A stretch of 64,000 bases of DNA, from the NCBI GenBank assembly GCA_947488295.1, contig CANKYU010000003.1, positions 186,001-250,000 on the forward strand, read 5' to 3'. The translations under genes were made by a program, and so were the position numbers. The stretch is from an uncultured Anderseniella sp. Its GTDB lineage: Bacteria > Pseudomonadota > Alphaproteobacteria > Rhizobiales > Aestuariivirgaceae. Of this stretch, positions 36,828-45,626 are shown in pieces. The notes beneath the pieces are model-generated. The model ran no database searches and had not been told where the DNA came from. It was given only the letters and a program-made list of their open reading frames with translations. How positions within the stretch are numbered: the stretch's first letter is position 1; every line of letters begins with the position of its first letter.

Positions 36828-37226
36828 TCAGACGCCCGCCACAATCTCGATCTCTACCAGCAGTTCCGGCGCCGCCAGGGCCGCCACGACGAGCGTTGTC
36901 ACGGCAGGTGGCTGCTCCGATCCCCACCTTGTATTGCGAATTTGACCCAATGCGGTCAGGTTTTGCGCATCGGTCAGGTAGTAGGTGACCCTGAGCATGT
37001 CGGCTCGTGTCATGCCTGCCTCTGCCAGCAGGGCTTCCACATTCGCCATGGCCTGGTGGCATTGCGCATCGAAACCCGGCAGCGTCTCGCCGTCGGGAGC
37101 AACACCGATTTGTCCGGACATGAACACCAGTTGCTGTGGCGCCGAAATTTCGACAGCGTGGGTGTAGATTTTCTGGAAGGGAGGAGGGACTTTTCGTATC
37201 GTCTCTGGCGTCAGTCGTTTCAGCAT
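36828..37226 (-). CDS. RidA/YjgF-family enamine/imine deaminase
   Basis: The 132-residue soluble protein is of the Rid family, which hydrolyses reactive enamines or imines from PLP enzymes. Family features are FMSGQIGVAPDGETLPGFDAQCHQAMANVEALLAEAG and VEIEIVAGV at the end. RidA itself has Arg in the R-x-A motif near the C-terminus. Here the sequence reads ALAAPELLVEIE, with no Arg, so it may be an Rid-like member of another subgroup. It lies 155 bp from the LysR gene on the same strand. Confidence 0.82.
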   Translation of the reverse strand: MLKRLTPETIRKVPPPFQKIYTHAVEISAPQQLVFMSGQIGVAPDGETLPGFDAQCHQAMANVEALLAEAGMTRADMLRVTYYLTDAQNLTALGQIRNTRWGSEQPPAVTTLVVAALAAPELLVEIEIVAGV

Positions 37227-37381
37227 AAAGCGGGTCCTTGTAATCCCGCCGGTTCGTTCCGGCAGGTGGTTTCATGGTTCAAGCATCAATGAAACAGACT
37301 TGCTGGCAGGACCAATCAAACTGCATGTGCAGTCATAAGCGCCGTTGAGGTCAGACGGCTGAAAACAGGCAGGCGTGAGTG

Positions 37382-38281
37382 TTATTCCTGATTGAACTCG
37401 GCCACTTTGGCTTCCAGCCAGCTCCGGAACAGTTTTATCTTGGCAAGGTTGCGGCGGCTTTCGGGATATACCAGCCAGTAGCCCTGGTCGGCGTTGCAGA
37501 CCAGGTCAAACGGCTGATAAAGGCGGTTTTGCCTGACTTCATCCTTGTAGAACGCCGGAGTGAGTATGCCGATGCCCTGACCGGCAATGGCGGCATTTGC
37601 CTCCAGCACCTGAGAGCCGAACTGCAGGCCAGGTTGGGTGGCAAGATTGGCGTCGGTCACACCGGCTTCTGCAAACCATTGATGCCACCATGGGTCCGAC
37701 GGTTCGATGATCGGCAATTTCAGCAGGTCGGCGGGTTGATGAATGCCGCCAGCTTTATCTGCCAGGACCGGGCTCAGCATCGGCGTGAACGCCACCGGCA
37801 CAAGCAGGTGGCTTTTCAGGCCGGGCCAGTTGCCCTTGCCGGAGCGGATGGCAAGATCAAAACCGTCGGATGCAAAGTCGACCAGAGACTGGTTGACTTC
37901 CACGCGCACCGCGATCGACGGGTTGTCGATCTGGAAACACCCAAGGCGCTGGGCCAGGAAGTTGGTGGCGAATGTAGGGATAACGCTGATCACCAGTGTC
38001 TCTTCGGTCCGTCCCCTGGCCCTGGCGAAGGCGTCGCTGAGAATGTCCAGCGCATCGGTTGATTTCTGCGCGAACTGGGCACCGATTTCCGACAGTTCCA
38101 CCCCGCGTGCCCGGCGCAGAAACAAGGCTGCGCCGACGCGTTCTTCAAGAACCTTGATCTGGTAACTCACCGCCGCCTGGGTCATGCCCAACTCGGCAGC
38201 CGCAGTGGTGAAGTTCCGATGCCGGGCTGCAGCTTCAAACACCCTTATGGCAGCCAAAGGTGGCAGGTGTGATCTCGTCAT
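37382..38281 (-). CDS. LysR-family regulator, GcvA-like
   Basis: The 299-residue regulator has a typical GcvA-group N-terminus (PPLAAIRVFEAAARHRNFTTAAAELGMTQAAVSYQIKVLEERVG) and an effector domain from about 90, with the group's FATNFLAQRL and SDPWWHQWF segments. Its own target is unclear: RidA lies downstream on the same strand, and the racemase-like gene lies beyond a 400-bp gap on the other side. Confidence 0.9.
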   Translation of the reverse strand: MTRSHLPPLAAIRVFEAAARHRNFTTAAAELGMTQAAVSYQIKVLEERVGAALFLRRARGVELSEIGAQFAQKSTDALDILSDAFARARGRTEETLVISVIPTFATNFLAQRLGCFQIDNPSIAVRVEVNQSLVDFASDGFDLAIRSGKGNWPGLKSHLLVPVAFTPMLSPVLADKAGGIHQPADLLKLPIIEPSDPWWHQWFAEAGVTDANLATQPGLQFGSQVLEANAAIAGQGIGILTPAFYKDEVRQNRLYQPFDLVCNADQGYWLVYPESRRNLAKIKLFRSWLEAKVAEFNQE

Positions 38282-38382
38282 ACATCAAAATTCCTTATGT
38301 CATAAAGTTCGCATTCAATTGGCCATATGCTTGTGAATTGTTGATCATTGTACCGAAGAAGTGTCCACATCACAGGTTCAGC

Positions 38383-38586
38383 ATGACAAAAGTCAACGAG
38401 TTCGTTCGATATTTATCGCGAATTTCAGGGGTATTCAACGATGTTTTCCGAGAATGCAGGGAACAACGCCTCGTAGATCATAAAATGAAGCTGGAAAGAT
38501 CCGCTAACTCCGAGTTGCGCCATTGGTCGGGATTCATGAAAAAAGATATAGGAATGACTGATGTGTACACGCCCCGAAAAAGATAA
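38383..38586 (+). CDS. Small DUF1127-like basic protein
   Basis: The 67-residue frame from ATG 38383 has a C-terminal segment (ELRHWSGFMKKDIGMTD) that fits the DUF1127 consensus, where a conserved L..hs...L.DIGLTR pattern occurs. DUF1127 proteins are short RNA-linked regulators in Rhizobiales. Basic throughout, without a membrane helix. A weak AGG is the only ribosome site. The gap around it (38282-38677) holds nothing else I can support. Confidence 0.45.
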   Translation: MTKVNEFVRYLSRISGVFNDVFRECREQRLVDHKMKLERSANSELRHWSGFMKKDIGMTDVYTPRKR

Positions 38587-38677
38587 CATGAGCCCGACGA
38601 AACATCATCTGTGCCGTGACTTCTTGTGCTAACATCGGTTGCGTTTCGGTCTGGCAATGACAACATGAGGACAGCGT

Positions 38678-39346
38678 ATGCACATCGGCTTGATTGGCGG
38701 TATCGGACCAGCCGCAACGGATTTCTATTATCGTGGGCTTGTCGACGCGATGAAAGCACGTGAGGCCGAACTCGAGATGACAATCGTGCATGCCGATGCA
38801 GCGACACTGGTAAGGAACTTCGAGGCAAAGCAGCCGCAGGTCCAGGCGGCCATTTATCTGCGTCTGACCGAGCGGCTGGTGGCAGCCGGCGCGGAGAGCG
38901 TCGCGATCACGTCAATCGGCGGGCATTTCTGTATTGAGGAATTCCGGCCATTGTCGCCGCTGCCGATCATAGACTTCGTAGCGGAAATGGATCGCTTCCT
39001 TGCCCGCCAGACATTCGCGAAGGTCGGGTTGCTGGGCACCGATACCGTGATGGAGACGCGATTTTATGGCGGTATCAAGTCAACGGAGGTTCTCGTACCG
39101 CCACCGGACGTCATCGCAAAGGTGCATCGCGCCTATGTCGACATGGCGATCAACGCGAGGGTTACCGAAGAACAGCGCACCGTGATGTTTGAGGCGGGCA
39201 GGGCGCTGACTGAGCAGGGCGCCGAAACCGTGCTGTTGGGCGGCACCGACCTGTTCCTTGTATTTGATGGCCATGATCCTGGTTTCGCCACGCTGGACTG
39301 CGCCACGGTCCACATCGATGCAATAGCGAGCATGGCGAGCAGGTAA
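38678..39346 (+). CDS. Aspartate/glutamate racemase-family protein lacking both catalytic cysteines
   Basis: The 222-residue protein has the family's start (MHIGLIGGIGPAAT) and two-domain pattern. In active racemases each half has a cysteine, in NT-type and GCT-type motifs. Here the first reads TSIGGH (Ser79 in the Cys position; Cys85 lies two residues after H83) and the second LLGGTDL (Gly189). It is therefore unlikely to be a standard racemase and may be a hydrolase, decarboxylase or sensor. ATG 38678 has GAGGACAG upstream. Monocistronic. Confidence 0.85.
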   Translation: MHIGLIGGIGPAATDFYYRGLVDAMKAREAELEMTIVHADAATLVRNFEAKQPQVQAAIYLRLTERLVAAGAESVAITSIGGHFCIEEFRPLSPLPIIDFVAEMDRFLARQTFAKVGLLGTDTVMETRFYGGIKSTEVLVPPPDVIAKVHRAYVDMAINARVTEEQRTVMFEAGRALTEQGAETVLLGGTDLFLVFDGHDPGFATLDCATVHIDAIASMASR

Positions 39347-39372
39347 CGGAAGTCGGCAAATGCGGAACGGTC

Positions 39373-39813
39373 TTAACTCTTGCCGGCCGGTCTGACGATT
39401 TGCGCTTTCCACCATTTGGGTGCAGCAGCCTTGAAGCTGTGCTGTTTGCCCGGCACCAACATTGATGGCTCGTCAAATACTGCAATGGTCAGGGACACCT
39501 TGTCATACCCGTCGTCCAATGCACAAATACTGCTGCCGCATTTGGCACAGAAACCACGCTGGCTCTTTTCAGACGACTGAAATGTTGTCGGCTTGCCGCC
39601 TGGACCGGTCCAGGCAAGTTCCGCCAGTGGAAACTCAACCCAGGCAACGGTGGGTGCGCCGGACCAGGTCTGACACATCCGGCATGAACACAGGTGCGGA
39701 AACGATGGCTTGCCGCTTGTCTCAAATCGTATGTGCCCACACAGGCAGCCACCTGAAAATGTCTGCTGTTTGCCTGCCACAACTCTTGCTCCCTTGATGC
39801 CGGACGGTAGCAA
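39373..39813 (-). CDS. GFA family zinc protein, second copy
   Basis: The 146-residue protein has GGCLCGHIRFE near 21-31, CSCRMCQ near 43-49 and FCAKCGSS near 89-96, the seven-cysteine zinc pattern of the GFA fold. It is about 30% longer at the C-terminus than the minimal domain. The reaction is unproven for this group. A paralogue is at 17974-18396, but the sequences differ enough to be independent family members. Monocistronic between the racemase-family and DUF2182 genes. Confidence 0.85.
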   Translation of the reverse strand: MLPSGIKGARVVAGKQQTFSGGCLCGHIRFETSGKPSFPHLCSCRMCQTWSGAPTVAWVEFPLAELAWTGPGGKPTTFQSSEKSQRGFCAKCGSSICALDDGYDKVSLTIAVFDEPSMLVPGKQHSFKAAAPKWWKAQIVRPAGKS

Positions 39814-39972
39814 GCTATTTTCCCGACCCGGCCGAAGTCAACACACCAGGTGTTGTCTATCCAGCACCTGGTCGCACGCAGCCATGCCGGTGCCGGTCAC
39901 TGCCTCGACTGCCTCCGATAATGACGGCCTTCTCGACCTTTCTGTTCATGACGAGTGGTCCTGTTTGCAAGG

Positions 39973-40731
39973 TTAATGGGCCAGTGCTGCTGCCGCCGCT
40001 GCCAGACAGGCCAGCCCGACGGCACGTCTGAACGGCGTCGGATCAGCCATGGCTTTTTCGATGGCGACGACAATGGTGAGCAGGATGACCCAATACACAT
40101 TCATGACGCCGCCAACAAACAGCAGCAGCATCAATGCACACGACGACACCAAACAGTTGATCCCGTATCGAATGCCGGTCAGGCGGCCTGGCGAACGTCC
40201 CGCAGACCGGCGGCAATTGTCCAGGGTTCGGGTCTTGATGCCGGTGAACTGATAGATGCCCGCTACACCCAGCAGGATTGCGCTGAACCGGTCACTGGTA
40301 CTCCACATCGTCATGCTGTCAATAAGTCCGGACCCGACAAGGATCGCCTGCAGACACGTTGCCGCAATTGAAAAAACCATCCAGACAGCAGCGTAACCGA
40401 GGCCGAACCAGAGCTGTACCGCGGTCATAATGGCATCGGTTCCGCCGGCGCCCGGAAAATGCCGCAAGGTGCCCGGTATCATCATGGCCAGCATCATCGA
40501 CCACCACATGCTTGTCATTAGCAGCGCCGAGTAAGATGTGGCGGCCCCTGCCATCGGCACCGGATTGGCCGGTGGCGGAAACTGCAATGTCGACATCGAC
40601 CACACGCTCATGCCGGTGCCTGCGCCGCTCAGGAAAAACACCCAGCACGCAACGGCAAGCACGCTGAACAACACCAATGCGGGAGCAGCTTTAACGCCAC
40701 GCCGCATGCTGGTTTCCTCAGTATCTGTCAT
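39973..40731 (-). CDS. DUF2182 membrane protein
   Basis: Starting at ATG 40731, this 252-residue protein has about six membrane segments. Family features are SMWWSMMLAMMIPGTLRHF, GVAGIYQFTGIKTRTLDNCRRS and a GINCLVSSCALMLLLFVGGVMN motif with paired cysteines, suggesting metal binding. DUF2182 often accompanies DUF1326 proteins; here its partner is a thioredoxin-like DUF899 gene. Its start overlaps the DUF899 stop by 14 bp, so they are translationally coupled. Confidence 0.85.
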   Translation of the reverse strand: MTDTEETSMRRGVKAAPALVLFSVLAVACWVFFLSGAGTGMSVWSMSTLQFPPPANPVPMAGAATSYSALLMTSMWWSMMLAMMIPGTLRHFPGAGGTDAIMTAVQLWFGLGYAAVWMVFSIAATCLQAILVGSGLIDSMTMWSTSDRFSAILLGVAGIYQFTGIKTRTLDNCRRSAGRSPGRLTGIRYGINCLVSSCALMLLLFVGGVMNVYWVILLTIVVAIEKAMADPTPFRRAVGLACLAAAAAALAH

Positions 40732-41422
40732 GATGCCGGACCCAGGCCATTGGATTGCCCTCAACAGGTTCATTGCGGCCTTTGGGGGTCATGTCGACAT
40801 AGCAATAGGCAGCATTGGCGGCATCCAGGCCGCGACCGTAGGTGGAGTAAGTGTGGTAGACGTCGCCGTCTTCACCTTTTGCAAACACGCTGGTGCCGTG
40901 CGCCTCATCCATGGGATAGAAAGTGTTCTCCTGAAAGTTGTAGGTCACAGGGTTTTCCGGCTTGTGATCCGAGCCGAAACTCACGTGGAAGTCGGCATTG
41001 AAATCGTTCGGATAGGAAGACACCCACTCGAACTCCCACCCCATGCGCTTCCTGAAGGGCATGAGCATGTTCAACGGCGCCCGGGAAATGGCGACAAACG
41101 CGATGTCCCGCTCAGCCAGGTGCGCGGCAATGCCGTTGAAACTATCGGCCCAGAACGAGCAGCTTTTGCACCCTTCCTCCCATTCAGGCCCGAACATGAA
41201 GTGATAGACCACCAGCTGTGATCTGTTCGCGAACAGGTCTGCCAGTGTCCTCTTTCCGGCCTCGGTTTCAAAGATGTAGGCCTTGTCGATCTTGACCCAG
41301 GGCAGGGTGCGTCGTGCTTCGGCAATAGCATCTTGCTCGCGGGTATGCTGCTTTTCCCGGATCAGCAGTTCACGGCGCGCTGTCAGCCATTCCTGGCGAG
41401 ATGATGTTTTGATCGGTTTCAT
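40718..41422 (-). CDS. DUF899 thioredoxin-like protein
   Basis: ATG 41422, preceded by AAGGATAACACC, gives 234 residues. The fold is thioredoxin-like with the DUF899 signature: LVVYHFMFGPEWEEGCKSCSFWADSFNG, where CKSC takes the place of the redox CxxC. The middle also has FVAISRAPL and the end CYVDMTPKG. Function unknown, often in oxidative-stress contexts. It is the second gene of a GST-DUF899-DUF2182 operon. The frame starts 75 bases earlier, but that part overlaps GST. Confidence 0.88.
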   Translation of the reverse strand: MKPIKTSSRQEWLTARRELLIREKQHTREQDAIAEARRTLPWVKIDKAYIFETEAGKRTLADLFANRSQLVVYHFMFGPEWEEGCKSCSFWADSFNGIAAHLAERDIAFVAISRAPLNMLMPFRKRMGWEFEWVSSYPNDFNADFHVSFGSDHKPENPVTYNFQENTFYPMDEAHGTSVFAKGEDGDVYHTYSTYGRGLDAANAAYCYVDMTPKGRNEPVEGNPMAWVRHHDRY

Positions 41423-41465
41423 GGTGTTATCCTTTTTGTAGAGGGGTGTGAGGTCTGCCATCGGC

Positions 41466-42146
41466 TCAGGTCCAGTGGACCGGGCTGGTTGCGGCAACGC
41501 CCGGCAGTGTCTCTACGCGCAGCTTCCATGCCGCCAGCTGCGGGCAGGTTTGTTCGGGCGCTTCAAACCCAAGCGTGGTCATGATGTGAGCTTTGGTTTC
41601 CAGCGCGCGCTGCAGCAACCGGATTTCCGGGTACACGATGGCCTCTGCCGCGCCTGGCGTATTGCCGGCCAGATAGGCACGGCCATCGCTCAGCAGTGTT
41701 TCCAGGTATCGCAGTTCTGCATGCACCAGGTCGACGGCGGTCTGCAGGCTTTGGCGTTTCTCCGTTCCCTTGTCCGGCACCGTGCCGTCACCGAAAAACA
41801 CCTCGCTCAGCAGTTGCCGGTTGGCGTCGCGCAGGTAGTCGCAACACTCCATTGCAACCTGCCAAACTTCTGCGGCCTCTGCGGGTGTGTTTCCAAACAG
41901 GGGCTTTTCGGGATATTGCCGGTCCAGCCAGGCGAGAATGGCGAGGGAATCCCGCAATGTAACTCCGTCAGCCTCCACTACCGGAACGGTGTGTCGTGGA
42001 TTGAGAGACAGAAATTCCGGCTTGTGATGGTCTCTTTCCGCGAGGCTCAGATAGTTGGTGTTCCAGCTCAGGCCTTTGAATGTCAGTCCCAGCAGAACCC
42101 GCCATCCGCGCGGTGATCCGCTGAATGTGTGTACTGTAAGTGTCAT
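41466..42146 (-). CDS. Glutathione S-transferase family protein
   Basis: The 226-residue protein has the thioredoxin-like N-domain (SPRGWRVLLGLTFKGLSW ... NPRHTVPVVEADGVTLRDSLAILAWLDRQYPEKPL), including the cis-Pro of TVPVV and the ESxAI-like DSLAI glutathione site, then an all-helical C-domain. It conjugates or reduces electrophiles with glutathione. It leads the operon with DUF899 and DUF2182 and is divergent from the HxlR regulator at 42252. Confidence 0.88.
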   Translation of the reverse strand: MTLTVHTFSGSPRGWRVLLGLTFKGLSWNTNYLSLAERDHHKPEFLSLNPRHTVPVVEADGVTLRDSLAILAWLDRQYPEKPLFGNTPAEAAEVWQVAMECCDYLRDANRQLLSEVFFGDGTVPDKGTEKRQSLQTAVDLVHAELRYLETLLSDGRAYLAGNTPGAAEAIVYPEIRLLQRALETKAHIMTTLGFEAPEQTCPQLAAWKLRVETLPGVAATSPVHWT

Positions 42147-42224
42147 GCCAAACCTTTCATGTTTCGTTGGTTGGCATGATTTACTTTGTTGATATTCTTT
42201 TACAAGAAGGCAGAATTTTCGTAT

Positions 42225-42246
42225 ATAGTATCAAAAATGATACTAT
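42225..42246. promoter_or_regulatory. Perfect operator-like palindrome for the HxlR regulator
   Basis: ATAGTATCA at 42225-42233, AAAA, then TGATACTAT at 42238-42246: a perfect 9-4-9 inverted repeat, with the GTATC/GATAC half-sites seen at HxlR-type operators. It lies five bases before the HxlR start and 79 bp before the divergent GST gene, placed to control both. Confidence 0.7.
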
Positions 42247-42251
42247 TGGAA

Positions 42252-42626
42252 ATGCGGGACGATTTTGCATTGGAAAGCCAGATGAAAACCGGGGAAGTCC
42301 AGAACGTGAACCTGTCCGACAGCGAAGGTGCCCTGTGCCCCATGCCGGACATAGCCAAGCTGATTGGTGGCAAGTGGAAGCTGATCATTCTGCAGATACT
42401 GATTTTTCGGGGAACCAAACGGTTCAGCGAGCTTCGCCGTATGATTGACGGCGTTACCCAGACAATGTTGACCAGCCAGTTGCGGGCTCTGGAAAAGGAC
42501 GGCCTGGTCAGTCGCAAAATCTATGCAGAAGTGCCGCCGAGAGTGGAATATTCAGCCACCCAACGAGCCATGGAATTGCAGGACATGTTTCATGCCATGC
42601 ACACATGGTGGACGAAGGGTGACTGA
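42252..42626 (+). CDS. HxlR-family transcriptional regulator
   Basis: The 124-residue winged-helix regulator is of the MarR-like HxlR family: LCPMPDIAKLIGGKWKLIILQILIFRGTKRFSELRRMIDGVTQTMLTSQLRALEKDGLVSRKIYAEVPPRVEYSAT. The start at 42252 is chosen because the operator palindrome occupies the open codons before it. The conserved N-terminal cysteine (LCPM) may sense electrophiles or oxidants, which fits regulation of the divergent GST/DUF899 operon. Confidence 0.85.
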   Translation: MRDDFALESQMKTGEVQNVNLSDSEGALCPMPDIAKLIGGKWKLIILQILIFRGTKRFSELRRMIDGVTQTMLTSQLRALEKDGLVSRKIYAEVPPRVEYSATQRAMELQDMFHAMHTWWTKGD

Positions 42627-42653
42627 GCCTGTCGCCATCCGGCAGGCCCGATG

Positions 42654-43007
42654 TTAGTCGATGTGCGAGAGGACATTGACCAGTTTTCCAAACGGATCGC
42701 GCACAAAGAACCGGCGAACACGCCAGGGCTCGTCGGTAAGCGGGTACGTGATTTCGAATCCGAGCGCTTCTGCCCGTCGATGGATCTCATCAACATCATC
42801 CACCTCGATCGAGATGTCCGGCACTGGCGCACCGGAGCCACCTTCACTGGCGATGCTCACCTGTACCGGAGCAATCTGTTCAGACGCAAAGGTGACAATC
42901 CAGCCGTGATCCATCACTACTTTGAGCCCCAGTAGTTCGCCATAGAATTTATGGCCGTCGGAAACCCGGTCTGTTGCGATGTCCGTGACAATGCGTTTGA
43001 CGGTCAT
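42654..43007 (-). CDS. VOC (glyoxalase/bleomycin-resistance-like) family protein
   Basis: The 117-residue protein is one half-barrel VOC unit: MTVKRIVTDIATDRVSDGHKFYGELLGLKVVMDHGW ... FFVRDPFGKLVNVLSHID. The DPFGKLVN motif and the N-terminal strand pattern are typical, and it would dimerise. Metal-ligand positions are poorly conserved, so it may be a binding protein rather than an enzyme. It lies beyond a hairpin from the glyoxalase-like gene at 43114. Confidence 0.85.
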   Translation of the reverse strand: MTVKRIVTDIATDRVSDGHKFYGELLGLKVVMDHGWIVTFASEQIAPVQVSIASEGGSGAPVPDISIEVDDVDEIHRRAEALGFEITYPLTDEPWRVRRFFVRDPFGKLVNVLSHID

Positions 43008-43072
43008 GTTAATCCTGCTGAGTGCTCCGCATGATACCTCATCACGCTGTCGGCGGGAAGTGGAGGCGCGGC

Positions 43073-43106
43073 CAGCAACACGGGCCCACGTGGACCCGTG
43101 TTGCTG
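43073..43106 (-). terminator. Hairpin downstream of the glyoxalase-like gene
   Basis: Perfect 12-bp stem CAGCAACACGGG (43073-43084) / CCCGTGTTGCTG (43095-43106), loop of ten bases, after the stop at 43114 in transcription direction. It lacks a T-tract. Confidence 0.6.
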
Positions 43107-43113
43107 CAGTATC

Positions 43114-43554
43114 CTAAAGCTGCAGCCTGAGCTGCGGCTCTCCGTTGGACGTCTTCTCGGCAGTCATGCCGTTGTGTCCGATAAAGCAGGACACGCGCTG
43201 GCGAAAGGCTGAGAAACTGTCAAATGTGACCACATCAACCGGCTCGTCAAAGTGCAGCACGACCCGGAACCTGTCGGCCTGTGAGAAAGTTTCCAGAGCC
43301 CTGACTTCACCCTCGAACGGCTGCCCGAGATATTGGCCGCTGACCCGTTGTCCCGCCACAACCGGACTGGTCGGCGGCCGGTTGCCGACGGCGGCATGCA
43401 GCGTGTTCCAGTCCTTGTAACCGTGCTGATGGGCGAGCATCTCAAGCGAGCGGCTGTGGCCGATGACGGTACCTGCGTCAGCAAGTTCCTGACGCAGCCG
43501 CTTGGCCTGCGTTTTCAGGGCGTCGATAGAGGGAAGGGGAGACGATATATTCAT
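43114..43554 (-). CDS. Glyoxalase-superfamily-like protein with N-terminal helical module
   Basis: ATG 43554 gives 146 residues. The N-terminal part (IDALKTQAKRLRQELADAG, then SLEMLAHQHGYKDWNTLHAAV) is the helical module common to DUF/glyoxalase-8 proteins. The C-terminal part has strands (RVVLHFDEPVDVVTFDSFSAFRQRVSCFIG). The N-terminal module is similar to the start of the divergent ankyrin gene at 43981. Function unknown. Confidence 0.65.
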   Translation of the reverse strand: MNISSPLPSIDALKTQAKRLRQELADAGTVIGHSRSLEMLAHQHGYKDWNTLHAAVGNRPPTSPVVAGQRVSGQYLGQPFEGEVRALETFSQADRFRVVLHFDEPVDVVTFDSFSAFRQRVSCFIGHNGMTAEKTSNGEPQLRLQL

Positions 43555-43980
43555 TGTAAACCTCATCCAGGTGTCGAATGCGGAAAACCAATGGTGCTCA
43601 CATTGCCACTAGACCACACACATCTGAAATTGGTGAATGAGATCAGTTCCAAGACTTCACCGTGGCATAAGCCTGTGAGCGGCAGGGGTCTTGACCCTTC
43701 GTGTTAGGTATTAAATAGGTGTGAGAAAGTCAAATGCAAGTGTGATCACCTTTAAGCGACACTACAGCCTGAGCGCATACAACACGTGCCAAAGGCGCCC
43801 GGTTCCAAAGCCGGATCGCCAGTTGCGAAAACCAGCCGGGCCGATATACTGCGCAGGCCTGTTGGGAAGGCCGCCCGGTTCGCGGAAAGCAGTAGCTGCA
43901 TCCCCTCATAGTCGAAGACATCCATCGGTTGATCTCATGCCCCGTCAGCGAGCCCCGGGCATTATGTGAGGAGACCGACA
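43555..43980. other. Divergent intergenic region
   Basis: About 430 bp between the glyoxalase-like gene and the ankyrin gene. I see only non-coding open frames. It must contain both promoters; AT-rich patches around 43600-43630 and 43695-43745 are candidates. Confidence 0.4.
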
Positions 43981-45516
43981 ATGAACTCTCTTGATACCCT
44001 TCGCCGTGCCGCCAAGATTTTGCGTAAAGCGTATAATGACGGCGATCCGGCAGCGCTTGAGCGGCTGGCTGTTCGCCCGCCACGCAGTGATTCCGGCAAG
44101 TTGACCCATGCCGATTTTCTGCATGTGATTGCCAGGGAAAACAATTTTGCAAGCTGGCCGGCGCTGAAATTGGCCGTCGAGATAAGCGGCATGGACCGGG
44201 CCCGCAAGCAGCAGCGTTTGAAGATTGCTCTGTATCACGGTCACAATTCAGCAGTGGACCGCCTGCTTACCGACACGCCGGATCTGGCGCGAGGGCTGCT
44301 GGAACTGGAGATTGCCCTTTATGATCTGCCGGCCGTGAAAGCGGCACTGCGCAAGGACCCCGGTCTGGCCGTTACGCCCATTGGTCCGCGCAGGCCCATT
44401 CTGCACCTGGCGTTTTCAAAGCATTTTCAGGCACATCCTGAGAAGTCCGACGCCATGATGGCCATCGCCGACCTGCTGGTGCAGCATGGGGCGGATGTCA
44501 ATGACGGTTTCCCGTTCGAACCCGGTTCCGATCATCTGCTGTCTGCGCTGTACGGCGCACTGGGTCATGCCAACAATATGCGGCTCGCGGCGTGGCTGCT
44601 CGAGCAGGGTGCGAACCCGAACGACAATGAAAGCCTGTATCATGCCACCGAGCTTGGCCATCGAGACGGCTTGCGTCTTTTGCTGCGTCATGGCGCGGAT
44701 CCGACCGGGACCAATGCGCTTTTGCGCGCTCTGGATTTCAATGATCATGCGGCGGTGGACCTGCTGTTGAAGGCAGGAGCCGATCCCAATGAAGGCGTGA
44801 GTCCGCATCCGTCCGGTGAAGCGCCCATGGTGGCGAGTGCGCTGCATCAGGCGGCCCGGCGCATGTGCGATGCCAGGATGGCAGACCAGTTGCTTGAGGC
44901 AGGTGCGGACCCGGACCTTTTGTATGACGGGATGACCGCCTATGCGCTGGCCCTGGCATTCGGCAATCTCGATGTGGCGCAGGCCATCAGAGACGCCGGG
45001 GGGTCGATCGAAATTCCCGAAGACCTGCAGCCGCTGATCACGATCGCCCGGGGAGGCAATGGCAGATTGTCCGCCGACCCTGCCGGTCTGCCCAGGGAAT
45101 GCCGCTACATGCTGCACAACCTGATCCATCTGCCGAACACCTTTTCCCACATCAAGCGACTGGTTGCCGGCGGGCTTGCCTTTGATGAAGCCGATGACAT
45201 GGGCATGACGCCACTGCATCTGGCCGGCTGGGAAGGCCTGCCGGAGGTGATGGGGTTCTTTCTGGACCTGAAGCCGGACCTCAACCATATCAACGGCTAT
45301 GGTGGCACGTTGCTGTCCACCATCATTCACGGCTCGGAAAACGCACCGTCTGCAGCAAGCAGGGATCATGTTGCATGTGCTCGCCTGGCTTTGCAGCACG
45401 GCGTGTCGCTGCCACGGCGCGCCATAGAGCTGGCGGGTGAAGACAGCATGGCGGAGTTCCTGGCAGACTGGGGGGAAACTCATCCGGCGCAGCTTGCAGA
45501 TCACGGTGTTGCGTAG
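43981..45516 (+). CDS. Ankyrin-repeat protein with N-terminal helical module
   Basis: ATG 43981, with GAGGAGA upstream, gives 511 residues. The first 65 residues are a helical module (LRRAAKILRKAYNDGDPAAL then HADFLHVIARENNFASWPALKLA). Ankyrin repeats follow (ADLLVQHGADVND, AAWLLEQGANPND, LRLLLRHGADPTG, AVDLLLKAGADPNEG, ADQLLEAGADPDL, and TPLHLAGWEGLPEVM near the end). It is soluble and probably a protein-binding scaffold. No signal peptide or effector motif is visible. Confidence 0.85.
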   Translation: MNSLDTLRRAAKILRKAYNDGDPAALERLAVRPPRSDSGKLTHADFLHVIARENNFASWPALKLAVEISGMDRARKQQRLKIALYHGHNSAVDRLLTDTPDLARGLLELEIALYDLPAVKAALRKDPGLAVTPIGPRRPILHLAFSKHFQAHPEKSDAMMAIADLLVQHGADVNDGFPFEPGSDHLLSALYGALGHANNMRLAAWLLEQGANPNDNESLYHATELGHRDGLRLLLRHGADPTGTNALLRALDFNDHAAVDLLLKAGADPNEGVSPHPSGEAPMVASALHQAARRMCDARMADQLLEAGADPDLLYDGMTAYALALAFGNLDVAQAIRDAGGSIEIPEDLQPLITIARGGNGRLSADPAGLPRECRYMLHNLIHLPNTFSHIKRLVAGGLAFDEADDMGMTPLHLAGWEGLPEVMGFFLDLKPDLNHINGYGGTLLSTIIHGSENAPSAASRDHVACARLALQHGVSLPRRAIELAGEDSMAEFLADWGETHPAQLADHGVA

Positions 45517-45626
45517 GCTAAAGCACATATGGACTGTTGGAGACGCAGGTTGCGGGCAACATGGTGGTATCCGTCACAACGAACAAGCCATCGTGCTTGC
45601 AGACACATGCAGCTGCCGGGTTCACT

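Noticed and set aside
44416..45528. 370-codon minus-strand frame opposite the ankyrin gene
   Set aside because: No domain, and it is a mirror of ankyrin codons with high GC at the third position.
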